Made by a program: the position numbers and the translations under genes. A stretch of DNA of 36,120 nucleotides, taken from the NCBI GenBank assembly GCA_964438735.1, contig CAYTLW010000078.1:1-36120 (forward strand). The letters are read 5' to 3'. The number at the start of each line of letters is the position of its first letter. The first letter of the stretch is position 1. The notes under the pieces are model-generated. The model was not told where the DNA came from, ran no database searches, and saw only the letters and a program-made list of their open reading frames with translations. This DNA is from CAYTLW01 sp964438735. Lineage in GTDB: Bacteria; Myxococcota_A; UBA9042. Shown here in pieces: positions 6,747 through 14,054 of the stretch.

Positions 6747-8137
6747 CCGGATCTGTGGTCGACGCCGTCGCAGCGCGAGCGCGTGCCGGAGTCGACGAGG
6801 CCATCGAGCGCCTGAGCACCTACCTGACCTATCCCGCCATCTCCTGCCTGGACCATCACCACCCCGACGTTGCGCGATTATGCGCCCGGGTGCGCGATGA
6901 CCTGGACGAGATGGGTTTTGCCAACGCCAGGATCCTGGAGTTGGAAGGCGCCCTGCCAGCGGTGGCGGCGGAATGGCTGGATGCAGGTGCGGACCGGCCG
7001 ACCGTGTTGATCTACGGCCACCTCGACCTGCAGCCGGTGGAGACCGCCTACTGGACCTCCGATCCGCACAAGGCGGTCCGGCGCGGAGAGCGCCTCTACG
7101 CGCGCGGAGTCGCCGACGATATGGGCGGCTGGGTGTCGCACCTGGCGGCCATGAGCGCGTGGCTGAAGGTCACCGGTTCATTGCCCTGCAACGTCCGCCT
7201 GATCCTGGAGAGCGAAGAGGAGATCGGATCGCCGAATCTCGAACGCTTCATGGACACCTACCCCGAAGTGTTCGACGCCGACGTGATGGTGCTGACCGAC
7301 TGCGAAAACCCGTCGGTCGACGTGCCGGGGCTGACCGTCTCCTTGCGCGGACTGATGGAGGTGGAGCTGAGCTGCGACGCCCTGCACGCAGACGTACACT
7401 CCGGCCTCTGGGGCGGCGTCGTGCCCGATCCCAGCCTGGCGCTCTGCCGCTTGATCAGCCGCCTGGTCGACGATGATGGTCGCCTGTTGCACGGTCGGCG
7501 GCAGCTGAGCGACGCCGAACTGGCCGCCGCCAGCGCGGTCCCGGTCGACGAAGATACGGTGCGCCGCGGGGCCCAGTTGCTCGATGAAGTCGGGCCGCTG
7601 CCGGAGCGGGGCACACCCTCGGCGGTCTGGATGTGGCGCCAGCCCTCGGTCACCGTGCTGTCCACCACCCTGCCCCAACCGGGCAGCGAGAAGAACGCCA
7701 TCCGACGTCGCGCCTCGGCGAAGCTGTCGGTACGCCTGGCGCCCGACCAGACGGCGGAGGAGCTGTTCGCCATCCTCGACCAGGTGGTTCGCAGCAATCC
7801 GCCCGCCGGCGTGAAAGTGGGCTTCGACCTGGTCCACACCTTTGGATCCGGCTGGCTGTACGAGCCCAAGGGGCCCTATTTCGAGGCCGCCGACCGCGCC
7901 TATACCGCCTCCTGGGGCGCGCCCATGGCGCGGGTCGGCGTCGGCGGGTCGATCCCCTTCGTGGCCCTCTTCGGCCGTCGCTTCGGTGACCTGCCGCTGG
8001 TGCTCAATGGGGTCATGGACCCCGAGACGACGGCGCACGGCCCCGACGAGTCGCTGCACCTGGGCGTCTTCGAGAAGGCCATCGTGGCCAATGTGCACCT
8101 GCTGCATGAGTTCGCCAGCCTCGGCGCCGGCGAATAG
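6743..8137 (+). CDS. M20-family metallodipeptidase (CNDP-like)
   Basis: 464 residues, the normal length for the cytosolic nonspecific dipeptidase branch of M20. It should hydrolyse dipeptides with a two-metal site in the cytosol; no signal peptide is present. Metal and catalytic landmarks: YGHLDLQPVE (H93, D95), RGVADDMGG with the bridging Asp near 125, the catalytic Glu in ESEEEIGSPN (about 157-160), D187 in LTDCEN, and the late His in TAHGPDES. The dimerisation/lid domain carries HADVHSGLWGG, matching the DLHSGVFGG-type motif that reaches into the partner active site. The ATG overlaps the stop of the REC-PAS gene by four bases, so its expression is tied to the two-component genes, which is unusual for this housekeeping-type enzyme. 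It converges on cinA with only 6 bases between stops. Confidence 0.9.
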   Translation: MTGSVVDAVAARARAGVDEAIERLSTYLTYPAISCLDHHHPDVARLCARVRDDLDEMGFANARILELEGALPAVAAEWLDAGADRPTVLIYGHLDLQPVETAYWTSDPHKAVRRGERLYARGVADDMGGWVSHLAAMSAWLKVTGSLPCNVRLILESEEEIGSPNLERFMDTYPEVFDADVMVLTDCENPSVDVPGLTVSLRGLMEVELSCDALHADVHSGLWGGVVPDPSLALCRLISRLVDDDGRLLHGRRQLSDAELAAASAVPVDEDTVRRGAQLLDEVGPLPERGTPSAVWMWRQPSVTVLSTTLPQPGSEKNAIRRRASAKLSVRLAPDQTAEELFAILDQVVRSNPPAGVKVGFDLVHTFGSGWLYEPKGPYFEAADRAYTASWGAPMARVGVGGSIPFVALFGRRFGDLPLVLNGVMDPETTAHGPDESLHLGVFEKAIVANVHLLHEFASLGAGE

Positions 8138-8143
8138 GACCCG

Positions 8144-9388
8144 TCAATTGGTTGCAGACGTCTCGGCGCGCGCTTCAGAGCGCAGCCGTGCCAGGGCCGT
8201 GAAGGCGACCAGTCGCTTGAATCTCGACCGGCCAATGGGCCCGAATCCGTAGCGCCAGCAACCGGTTCCGTGGGGTCCTGCGACCGCCACGTAGACCGTG
8301 CCGACAGGCCGGTCCTCGCTGCCGCCGGTCGGCCCGGCGATGCCGGTGGTCGCCAACCCCCAGTAGGAATCGGCCGCCGCGCGGGCCCCCTCGGCCATGG
8401 CCCTGGCGGTGGGCTCGCTGACCGCCCCATGGGCCTGCAACGTCGCCGCAGGCACGCCGAGAAGCGCCCGCTTGGCGGAGTTCGCGTAGCAGACCAGGTC
8501 GGCCACCAAGGTCGCGCTGACGCCCGGCACCTCGGTCAGCAGGTGCCCGATCAGTCCGCCCGTGCAGGACTCGGCCACCGCCACCGTCATGTCGCCGGCT
8601 TGCAGGTCGCGAACGACGGCTTCGGCGTGTGTCTCGGTGGGATGTTCGCTGAAGACGCGCCACTGCAGGTTCCGCCGCACGGCGGCCACAAAGGACGCGA
8701 CGTCCCCGCCATCGTGCTGCGGAGAGATGGCCAGTCTGATCTCGGGGAAGCGCGGCAGCGAACGTACGCTGACCTGATCGTAGCCCGGCAGCCCTGACAG
8801 GCGGGTCTGCAGGTCGCTCTCGGTGATGCCGAAGACCCGCAAGGTGTGCTCGGCCCGGAGCGTCGCCTGCACGCCGACCCCGGCCAACAGCTCGTCCAGG
8901 TGGTGGTCGACCATGGCGTCGAATTCCCGCGGCACGCCGGGAAAACACGCGGCTGTGGCCTCGCCCACGGTGACCGCGAATCCGGGCGCGGTGCCGTCGG
9001 GATTGGCCAGCGCGCGCGCACCCGTCGGGATGTGCGCCTGGCGTCGATTGGCGCTCATGAAGCGGCGTCCGCGGTTGGCGTAGCGGCGCTCCAGGGCCGC
9101 CTCCAGGTCTGGATCGAGCGCCAACGGCACGCCGGCGGCGTCCGCCAGCGCCGTGCGCGTGCCGTCGTCATCGGTGGGTCCGAGGCCGCCACTGATCACG
9201 ATCAGCCGGCTTTGCGTGGCCAGGGCGCGGACGCGCTCGACGATGGCCGTTCGCTCGTCCGCGACGACTTCGAATCGCTCAATCTGCAATCCGCGTCGCG
9301 TCAGGTGTCCGGCCAGGGTGTGGCCATTGCCTTCGCGGGTCTCACCGCGCAGGATCTCGTCACCGATTGCCAGGTACGCCACTGTCAC
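8144..9388 (-). CDS. cinA: CinA: competence/damage-inducible protein with NMN deamidase domain
   Basis: 414 residues from the GTG at 9388. That start makes the N-terminus (M-T-V-A-Y-L-A-I-G-D-E) align base for base with known CinA starts; a TTG at 9424 would add 12 residues without family support. The N-terminal half is a MoCF/molybdopterin-binding-like domain (IGDEILRGET; VISGGLGPTDDDGTRTALA; the CFPGVPREF loop), implicated in other CinA proteins in ADP-ribose pyrophosphatase activity. The C-terminal domain carries AESCTGGLIG, the YANSAKRALLGVP stretch, GAVSEPTARAMA and TTGIAGPTGG, typical of nicotinamide-mononucleotide deamidase (PncC), which recycles pyridine nucleotides. The gene is convergent with the M20 peptidase and divergent from the AI-2E-family transporter. 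Confidence 0.93.
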   Translation of the reverse strand: MTVAYLAIGDEILRGETREGNGHTLAGHLTRRGLQIERFEVVADERTAIVERVRALATQSRLIVISGGLGPTDDDGTRTALADAAGVPLALDPDLEAALERRYANRGRRFMSANRRQAHIPTGARALANPDGTAPGFAVTVGEATAACFPGVPREFDAMVDHHLDELLAGVGVQATLRAEHTLRVFGITESDLQTRLSGLPGYDQVSVRSLPRFPEIRLAISPQHDGGDVASFVAAVRRNLQWRVFSEHPTETHAEAVVRDLQAGDMTVAVAESCTGGLIGHLLTEVPGVSATLVADLVCYANSAKRALLGVPAATLQAHGAVSEPTARAMAEGARAAADSYWGLATTGIAGPTGGSEDRPVGTVYVAVAGPHGTGCWRYGFGPIGRSRFKRLVAFTALARLRSEARAETSATN

Positions 9389-9426
9389 GGCGCCGACCTT
9401 GGCCGCGCACTGCTCATGAGTCAACC

Positions 9427-10443
9427 ATGCCCGATACCAACCGCCGCATTCAGACCGCCTGCCTGCTGATCCTGGCCGTATTCGCCACCGGAGTGGCCCT
9501 GTACTGGCTGCGGCCGGTGATGATCCCCTTCGTCCTGGCCGTGCTGTTGAGCTATGTCCTGGCCCCGCTCATGGGCCTGTTGACCGGACGTCTTCGCCTG
9601 CCGCGTTCGCTGGCGCTAATCCTGGCCCTGGGCATCGGTTTCCTCATCCTGACCGCCGCGGGTGTGCTCATCTCGGGTTCGGTCCGCCAATTGGCCCGCA
9701 ACGCCCACGCCTACCAGGATCAGCTGACCGAACTGGCGCGCGTGGCTTCAGAGAGGCTGTCGGAATACGGCTACGAGGTGGGCACGGAGACCTTGAGCAA
9801 ACAGGTCGCCGCGGCCCCTGTGGGCACCCTGCTGGTGCGGGTCACCAACGCGATCATCGACACCCTGTCCAACACCTTCCTGGTGCTCATCTTCGCCATC
9901 TACCTGCTGCAGGGTGCCGGTCGGACCCGCAAACCGAGCGCCATCGCTGTGGAGATCGACCGCAAGATCAAACGCTACGTGAACCTGAAGATCGCCCTGT
10001 CGGCGGTCACCGGCGTCCTGGTCGGTGTGATCCTCAAGGCGCTGGGCGTCGAGCTGGCCATGGTCTTTGGCGTGCTCGCCTTCGTGCTCAACTTCATCCC
10101 CAGCGTCGGTTCGGTCATCGCGACCTTGTTGCCGTTGCCGCTCATCCTGGTGAGTCCGGACTTCAGCGTCACCACCCTGGTCCTGGCCATGGCCCTGCCC
10201 GGTGCGGTGCAGATGGGCATCGGCAACGTGCTCGAACCCAAACTCATGGGCGAGTCGCTGGGCCTGCATCCCATCACCGTGCTGTTGGCCCTGATTCTCT
10301 GGGGCATGTTGTGGGGCATCGCCGGCATGTTGCTCGCCGCGCCCATGACCGCCGTGGCGCGCATCCTGCTGGACAGCCTCGAGTTCACAAAGCCGGTGGC
10401 GCGGGCCATGGCGGGCGAGTTCGGGATGCCGGATCACGGCTGA
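9427..10443 (+). CDS. AI-2E family transporter (UPF0118/PerM family)
   Basis: 338 residues starting at the ATG at 9427, chosen because the upstream open frame is basic, lacks homology and is antisense to cinA. Hydrophobic segments lie at about 9-27, 30-49, 61-85 and then a series from about residue 150 to 320, giving the usual seven to eight transmembrane helices. The long soluble insert between helices 3 and 4 (about 85-150) is characteristic of the family. Conserved features visible are the double-Pro entry LRPVMIPFVLAVLLSY, the FIPSVGSVIATLLPL helix, and a C-terminal LEPKLMGESLGLHP segment. The family includes an AI-2 exporter and Na+/H+ antiporters; the substrate here is unknown. No ribosome-binding site is obvious. 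Its promoter must lie inside the 5' end of cinA. Confidence 0.9.
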   Translation: MPDTNRRIQTACLLILAVFATGVALYWLRPVMIPFVLAVLLSYVLAPLMGLLTGRLRLPRSLALILALGIGFLILTAAGVLISGSVRQLARNAHAYQDQLTELARVASERLSEYGYEVGTETLSKQVAAAPVGTLLVRVTNAIIDTLSNTFLVLIFAIYLLQGAGRTRKPSAIAVEIDRKIKRYVNLKIALSAVTGVLVGVILKALGVELAMVFGVLAFVLNFIPSVGSVIATLLPLPLILVSPDFSVTTLVLAMALPGAVQMGIGNVLEPKLMGESLGLHPITVLLALILWGMLWGIAGMLLAAPMTAVARILLDSLEFTKPVARAMAGEFGMPDHG

Positions 10444-10456
10444 CGCGGGGGTGGCG

Positions 10457-10585
10457 TCAATCGCCCTGGCGCGGTTCCAGTTCCTCGGTCAACGCGGCCG
10501 TCCAGGCCACTGCGCGATTGCGCCCCTGGGCCTTGGCGGCATAGAGCGCCATGTCCGCGCAGCCCAGCATGGTTTCGGCAGTCGT
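10457..10585 (-). pseudogene. Out-of-frame C-terminal end of the GGDEF domain
   Basis: On the minus strand, bases 10585-10457 read as 42 codons and TGA in a different frame from the cyclase gene. The sequence contains TAETMLGCADMALYAAKA and QGRNRAV, the canonical last helix of a GGDEF domain (the AD-ALY-AK-GRN pattern). It is thus the true end of the cyclase at 12027, displaced by the G/C tract between 10586 and 10716. If the tract is a sequencing error, the gene should end at 10457. Confidence 0.8.
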
Positions 10586-12027
10586 GGGGGGGGGCGGGGG
10601 GGCCCCGCCCCCCCAACCGCCCCCCCCCCAGGCCCCCCGGCGGCCTCGGGGCCGTGGCCCGCCCCGCCGCGGTGGGTGGGGGCGGGGGGGGCGGGGGCGG
10701 GGGGGCGGCCCCCCCCGAAACTCGCCGTCACGCTGCCCAGCGGCTGGCCGTCGCCATGTTCGAAATCCGCGGCCGCCACAGCGCGACGCAAGGTCTCGGC
10801 CACCTTCATGGCCGCCTTTTTCGAGGTGTCGTACAGCAACACGACGAACTCTTCGCCGCCATAGCGGGCGAGCAGGTCGGTTGTCCGCAGCTTGCCACGC
10901 AGGGTCGCGACCAGCTTCTGCAGCGCGCGATCGCCGGCCTGGTGACCGTTGCGATCGTTGTAGTTCTTGAAGTGGTCCACATCGACCATCACCAGGCAGA
11001 AGGGATGCGTGGTGCGCTCGGCGCGGCGGAACTCGAACGCCAGTGAGCGGTCGAAGTGGCGTCGATTGGCCACGCCGGTGAGCTTATCCGTGGTCGCCAG
11101 CCGCTCGAGCTCGCGCACGGCGCCGGCCAGGCGCGCGTTGACGTCCTCCAACTGTCGATTCTTGCGGCGCACCTCGGCGGCCCTCTCCTCGACCTTGCGC
11201 TCCAGGGATTCGGTATAGCTCTGCAGCTCGTCGGCCATGGCGTTGAAGTCGCCCGCCAGCTCGCCCAATTCGTCGGATGACGTCACCCAGGCGCGGGAGT
11301 CCAGTTCACCGCGGCGAATCCCCTCGGCGGTGCGCGCCAGCTCCGCCACGGGTTCGGCCACCACCCGCGCGAGGGCCAGGTTCTGGGCCAGGGCCAGCAC
11401 GGCGGTGAGCAGCATGGCCAGGCCGATCATGATGTTGCGTGCGTCGGCCACGCGACGTTCGACTTCGTTCAGTTCAAAGCGCGCCACCAGGGTGCCCCAG
11501 CGCAGTCCCGAAATGGAGGGCATGGTCATGTCCAGCACCAGCCGGCCATCTTCCAGCCGCTGGCGTCGCCAGCGGGGCAACCCGCCGCGCGCTGCATCCT
11601 CCAAGAACGTCCGATCCAGGCCGGAGTGGGCGCCGTCCTGTTCAGCGCCGCCCGAGGCCGCATTGGCGACAATGGCGCCGTTGGGATCCACCATGGCGAT
11701 GAAACGCAGCGGCATGGAGGAGTTGCCGGTGGTGGCCGCCTGGTTGAGGTAGCCATCCAGACGATCCAGCGCGTGCACCGCCAGGCTGCGGGCACAGGGC
11801 AGCGCCAGCGAACGCAGCTGCTCGGCAGCACGGCTGCGGGCCTCGTCGTGGTAGATCTCGCCGAATTCCCGCACCACCACCGAGCCGGCCAGGGTGATCG
11901 CCAGCAATACGGGCAGCGCGGTGGCGATGGTCAGGCGGCTGCGAATCCGCATGCCGCGCTCGCGTCGCACGTCCTGCTCGGGCGCGGCCGCACGGACGTA
12001 GCCCGACGGGCGTTCAGCGGGGCTCAT
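10489..12027 (-). CDS. Membrane diguanylate cyclase (HAMP-GGDEF), 3' end disrupted
   Basis: Open frame of 512 residues, but only about the first 438 are genuine. Residues about 32-52 are a transmembrane helix and 53-193 a periplasmic sensor region. Residues 198-220 form a second helix, 220-272 a HAMP domain (VAEPVAEL ... DELGELAGDFNAM), and 272-312 a coiled coil. The GGDEF domain starts at TTDKLTGVANRRHFD. The active motif is GGEEF (390-394), and an RxxD inhibitory site (R381, D384) sits exactly five residues before it. It should make c-di-GMP with product inhibition. After SVTASFG the frame runs into a G/C tract and encodes Pro/Gly-rich nonsense to a stop at 10489, while the real domain end lies in another frame. 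A start at M26 is an alternative. The first 14 bases overlap the PhnD-like gene, so the two are coupled. Confidence 0.85.
   Translation of the reverse strand: MSPAERPSGYVRAAAPEQDVRRERGMRIRSRLTIATALPVLLAITLAGSVVVREFGEIYHDEARSRAAEQLRSLALPCARSLAVHALDRLDGYLNQAATTGNSSMPLRFIAMVDPNGAIVANAASGGAEQDGAHSGLDRTFLEDAARGGLPRWRRQRLEDGRLVLDMTMPSISGLRWGTLVARFELNEVERRVADARNIMIGLAMLLTAVLALAQNLALARVVAEPVAELARTAEGIRRGELDSRAWVTSSDELGELAGDFNAMADELQSYTESLERKVEERAAEVRRKNRQLEDVNARLAGAVRELERLATTDKLTGVANRRHFDRSLAFEFRRAERTTHPFCLVMVDVDHFKNYNDRNGHQAGDRALQKLVATLRGKLRTTDLLARYGGEEFVVLLYDTSKKAAMKVAETLRRAVAAADFEHGDGQPLGSVTASFGGGRPPAPAPPAPTHRGGAGHGPEAAGGPGGGAVGGAGPPRPPPRLPKPCWAARTWRSMPPRPRGAIAQWPGRPR
10586..10716. repeat. Low-complexity G/C tract, probable sequence artefact
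   Basis: 131 bp with only about seven A or T bases and mononucleotide runs of up to about ten C or nine G, on both strands and partly self-complementary. It falls inside a conserved GGDEF domain, where only some 20-40 bp would be expected, and shifts its reading frame. Nothing else in the window looks like it. A base-calling or assembly error (for example poly-G from two-colour sequencing) is likelier than real sequence. Confidence 0.75.
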
Positions 12028-13051
12028 GCTGCCCCCCTTCGGTGGTCGGCCCCGGCAGCTCCACCCGTTCAGCCCGCCACCCCCGCCAGCGCCGCGGCCG
12101 CACCGTGGTGAGGATGCGTCGAATCTCGTCGTAGCGGCGGTCGTCCACGCGCACCCAGCCGGTCAGGCCACGTGCGCGGTACAAGGCCTGGCGACCCTTG
12201 CGGGTGCGAGTGTTCAGGCGGCCGAACGCGGCCGCGATCTTGCGTGCGCCACTCTCCGGGATGGCGCCGTTGGTGCACAGGGCGTCGTAGGGAATGCGGC
12301 CGGCCTTGTGCAGGATGCGCAGGGATCCGACGCCGATGACCTCGCCGCGGCGCGCGTTGTTGAGCGTGCCTGACGAGACCGCCGCGGCGTCGACCTTGCC
12401 GGCGATGAGCTCGTCGATGGAACGGTCATGGCTGCCGGTGAAGACCATCTCCAGGTCGCGCTCGGGGTCGATCCCTTCGCGGACCAGGGCGGCGTAGGGG
12501 AAGAGGAAGCCGGAACCGGAGCGCTCGTCGACAAAGGCCACCCTCCGTCGGCGCAGGTCGTCGAGCGAGGAGATGCGGTCGTCGCTGCGCACGACGAAGA
12601 AGGACGAATAGGTCGTGGCACCGAAGCTAAGCGAAGAGGCCAGCAGTCGCAGGTCCTTCACCTGGTCGCGGGCCAGTACGTACGACAGGGGGGACAGCTG
12701 GATGATGTCCAGTTCGCCTGCGGCGGTCCGCTCGATGAGCTCCTTGTAGGTGCGCGCCAGCTTGAAGCGCACAGGCACGCCCAGCGCCTCGCTCAGGTGG
12801 GCGGCGATGGGTTGGAAGGCGCGCACGATCTGTTGTTCGCCCAGGTAGGGGGTCGAACTGAAGGTGAGCTCTTTTCGTCCGCGCGGCAGGTCCTCCTCGG
12901 TCAGGCGGACATCGCCCAGGGGCTCCAACTCCAGCAACTCGCCTGCGGACTGGCTCAGCACGCCCTCGGCTTCGTCGCGCACGCAGCCGACCGCCAGGGT
13001 GCAGACCAGCAGGGCGGTGACGAGCAGGGTCGGTGCGGCCCGCGGCCCCAT
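12014..13051 (-). CDS. PhnD-like periplasmic binding lipoprotein
   Basis: 345 residues from the ATG at 13051, preceded by AGGA at suitable spacing; further upstream the frame overlaps the TPR gene and has no coding character. A signal peptide ends in the lipobox AVGC (lipidated C23), so the protein is membrane-anchored in the periplasm. The body matches the phosphate/phosphonate-type binding proteins (PhnD family): LTFSSTPYLGEQQ, then FQPIAAHLSEALGVPVRF, AAGELDIIQLSPLSYVLA, and DERSGSGFLFPYAALV with the SGSG ligand loop. No permease or ATPase gene is nearby. Instead it sits between a TPR protein and a membrane diguanylate cyclase, overlapping the latter by 14 bases, so it more likely passes ligand information to that enzyme than feeds a transporter. 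The ligand is unknown. Confidence 0.82.
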   Translation of the reverse strand: MGPRAAPTLLVTALLVCTLAVGCVRDEAEGVLSQSAGELLELEPLGDVRLTEEDLPRGRKELTFSSTPYLGEQQIVRAFQPIAAHLSEALGVPVRFKLARTYKELIERTAAGELDIIQLSPLSYVLARDQVKDLRLLASSLSFGATTYSSFFVVRSDDRISSLDDLRRRRVAFVDERSGSGFLFPYAALVREGIDPERDLEMVFTGSHDRSIDELIAGKVDAAAVSSGTLNNARRGEVIGVGSLRILHKAGRIPYDALCTNGAIPESGARKIAAAFGRLNTRTRKGRQALYRARGLTGWVRVDDRRYDEIRRILTTVRPRRWRGWRAERVELPGPTTEGGQHEPR

Positions 13052-13067
13052 GAGGTGGTCCTGGACT

Positions 13068-13868
13068 TCAGAAGGAGACGCGCAAGGCCAGACCGCGGCC
13101 ATGCGGGCGAAGGTGCAACGCCGTTGAGTCAGGTTGACTGAGCAGCAGCCAGGCGCCGCCGCCAACGGCGCACAAGCCGGTGGCCAGCGAGACGATGCCC
13201 AGGGCTTCATTGGATGCGTTGTCCTGATCGCGTCGATGGTACTCCTCATAGGAGATGCCCTTGACCTTGCCGCCATCCTGCTGCGCCGTCAGGTCGTCCA
13301 GCTCGGCCTGTTCGGCGGCCACACCGGTCAGGAGCCAGCCGCCCACGCCGACCAGCGCCGCGCCGACCCCGACGCCTGCCCACCCTGCCGGGCCCTGCCA
13401 ACCTGCCGCATCCTTGCGCACGGTGGTGGGCGTTTCTGGCGCGCCCTTCACCGGCTGCGGTGCTGGCAGGGAGGGCTTTCGCGTCGCCAGGGTCGCCTCG
13501 ACCAAGGCCAGCTCCTTGCGCGTACGGGCCATGATCTTCGGGTGCACGTCCTTCAGCTTCAGCACGCGTCGGTAATCCCGCGCTGCGGCTTCCAGCTGGT
13601 CAGCCCGCTGCTCCGACAAGGCTGCGTTGAACAGCAATACGGGTTTGGCGTTTGCGGTGTAGGCGATGTGGAACAGGGGCGCAGCCTGTGCGTATTCGCC
13701 AGCCTTGAAGTGAGCGGCGGCGCGTTTGAATGCCGTCTTGTCCGCCGGCTTGTCGGCCACGGCCATGACCTGGGACGCCAGCAACGCACCCGCGACCGAC
13801 AGCGCAAACGTCAGCACCGCGACGCGCGCCGTCCTGCTATGGATTCGAGTTTGCGCGGGCGGGAGCAT
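13068..13868 (-). CDS. TPR protein with C-terminal membrane helices
   Basis: 266 residues from the ATG at 13868 (AGAGGG ribosome-binding site upstream); the frame continues upstream only as antisense to the DsbA-like gene. A signal peptide lies at about 15-37. Residues about 45-125 hold TPR-type helices (FKAGEYAQAAPLFHIAY; VLLFNAALSEQRADQLEAA). A Pro-rich linker follows, then two hydrophobic segments at about 155-180 and 225-250, separated by an acidic and polar loop. The C-terminus WLLLSQPDST ... LRVSF is nearly shared with the protein at 35217, so they form one family. It is first in the three-gene run with the PhnD-like lipoprotein (16-base gap) and the cyclase. It may be an envelope scaffold for them; no enzymatic motif is present. 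Confidence 0.72.
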   Translation of the reverse strand: MLPPAQTRIHSRTARVAVLTFALSVAGALLASQVMAVADKPADKTAFKRAAAHFKAGEYAQAAPLFHIAYTANAKPVLLFNAALSEQRADQLEAAARDYRRVLKLKDVHPKIMARTRKELALVEATLATRKPSLPAPQPVKGAPETPTTVRKDAAGWQGPAGWAGVGVGAALVGVGGWLLTGVAAEQAELDDLTAQQDGGKVKGISYEEYHRRDQDNASNEALGIVSLATGLCAVGGGAWLLLSQPDSTALHLRPHGRGLALRVSF

Positions 13869-13930
13869 CTTGGCCCTCTGTTCGCCGGTTGCGACCTGCC
13901 GGGGGAATCGCAGCGGCGGAACGTTGGTTG

Positions 13931-13959
13931 AGGATATCGGCAAGGTCGTCGGGCCACAA
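13931..13959 (-). promoter_or_regulatory. Predicted promoter of the TPR/PhnD/cyclase operon
   Basis: On the minus strand TTGTGG (13959-13954) and TATCCT (13936-13931) are separated by 17 bases. The implied leader before the ATG at 13868 is about 56 bases. The element lies in the 186-base divergent region shared with the DsbA-like gene. Confidence 0.5.
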
Positions 13960-14054
13960 CCAAGGCGAGCGCTCGCTTGTGAACGTTGTTCCGCGACGGA
14001 CCTTGCGCCATGCTGCAAAGAGGCCGTGCGCATCACGGTCCTGGAGGTCGCCTC

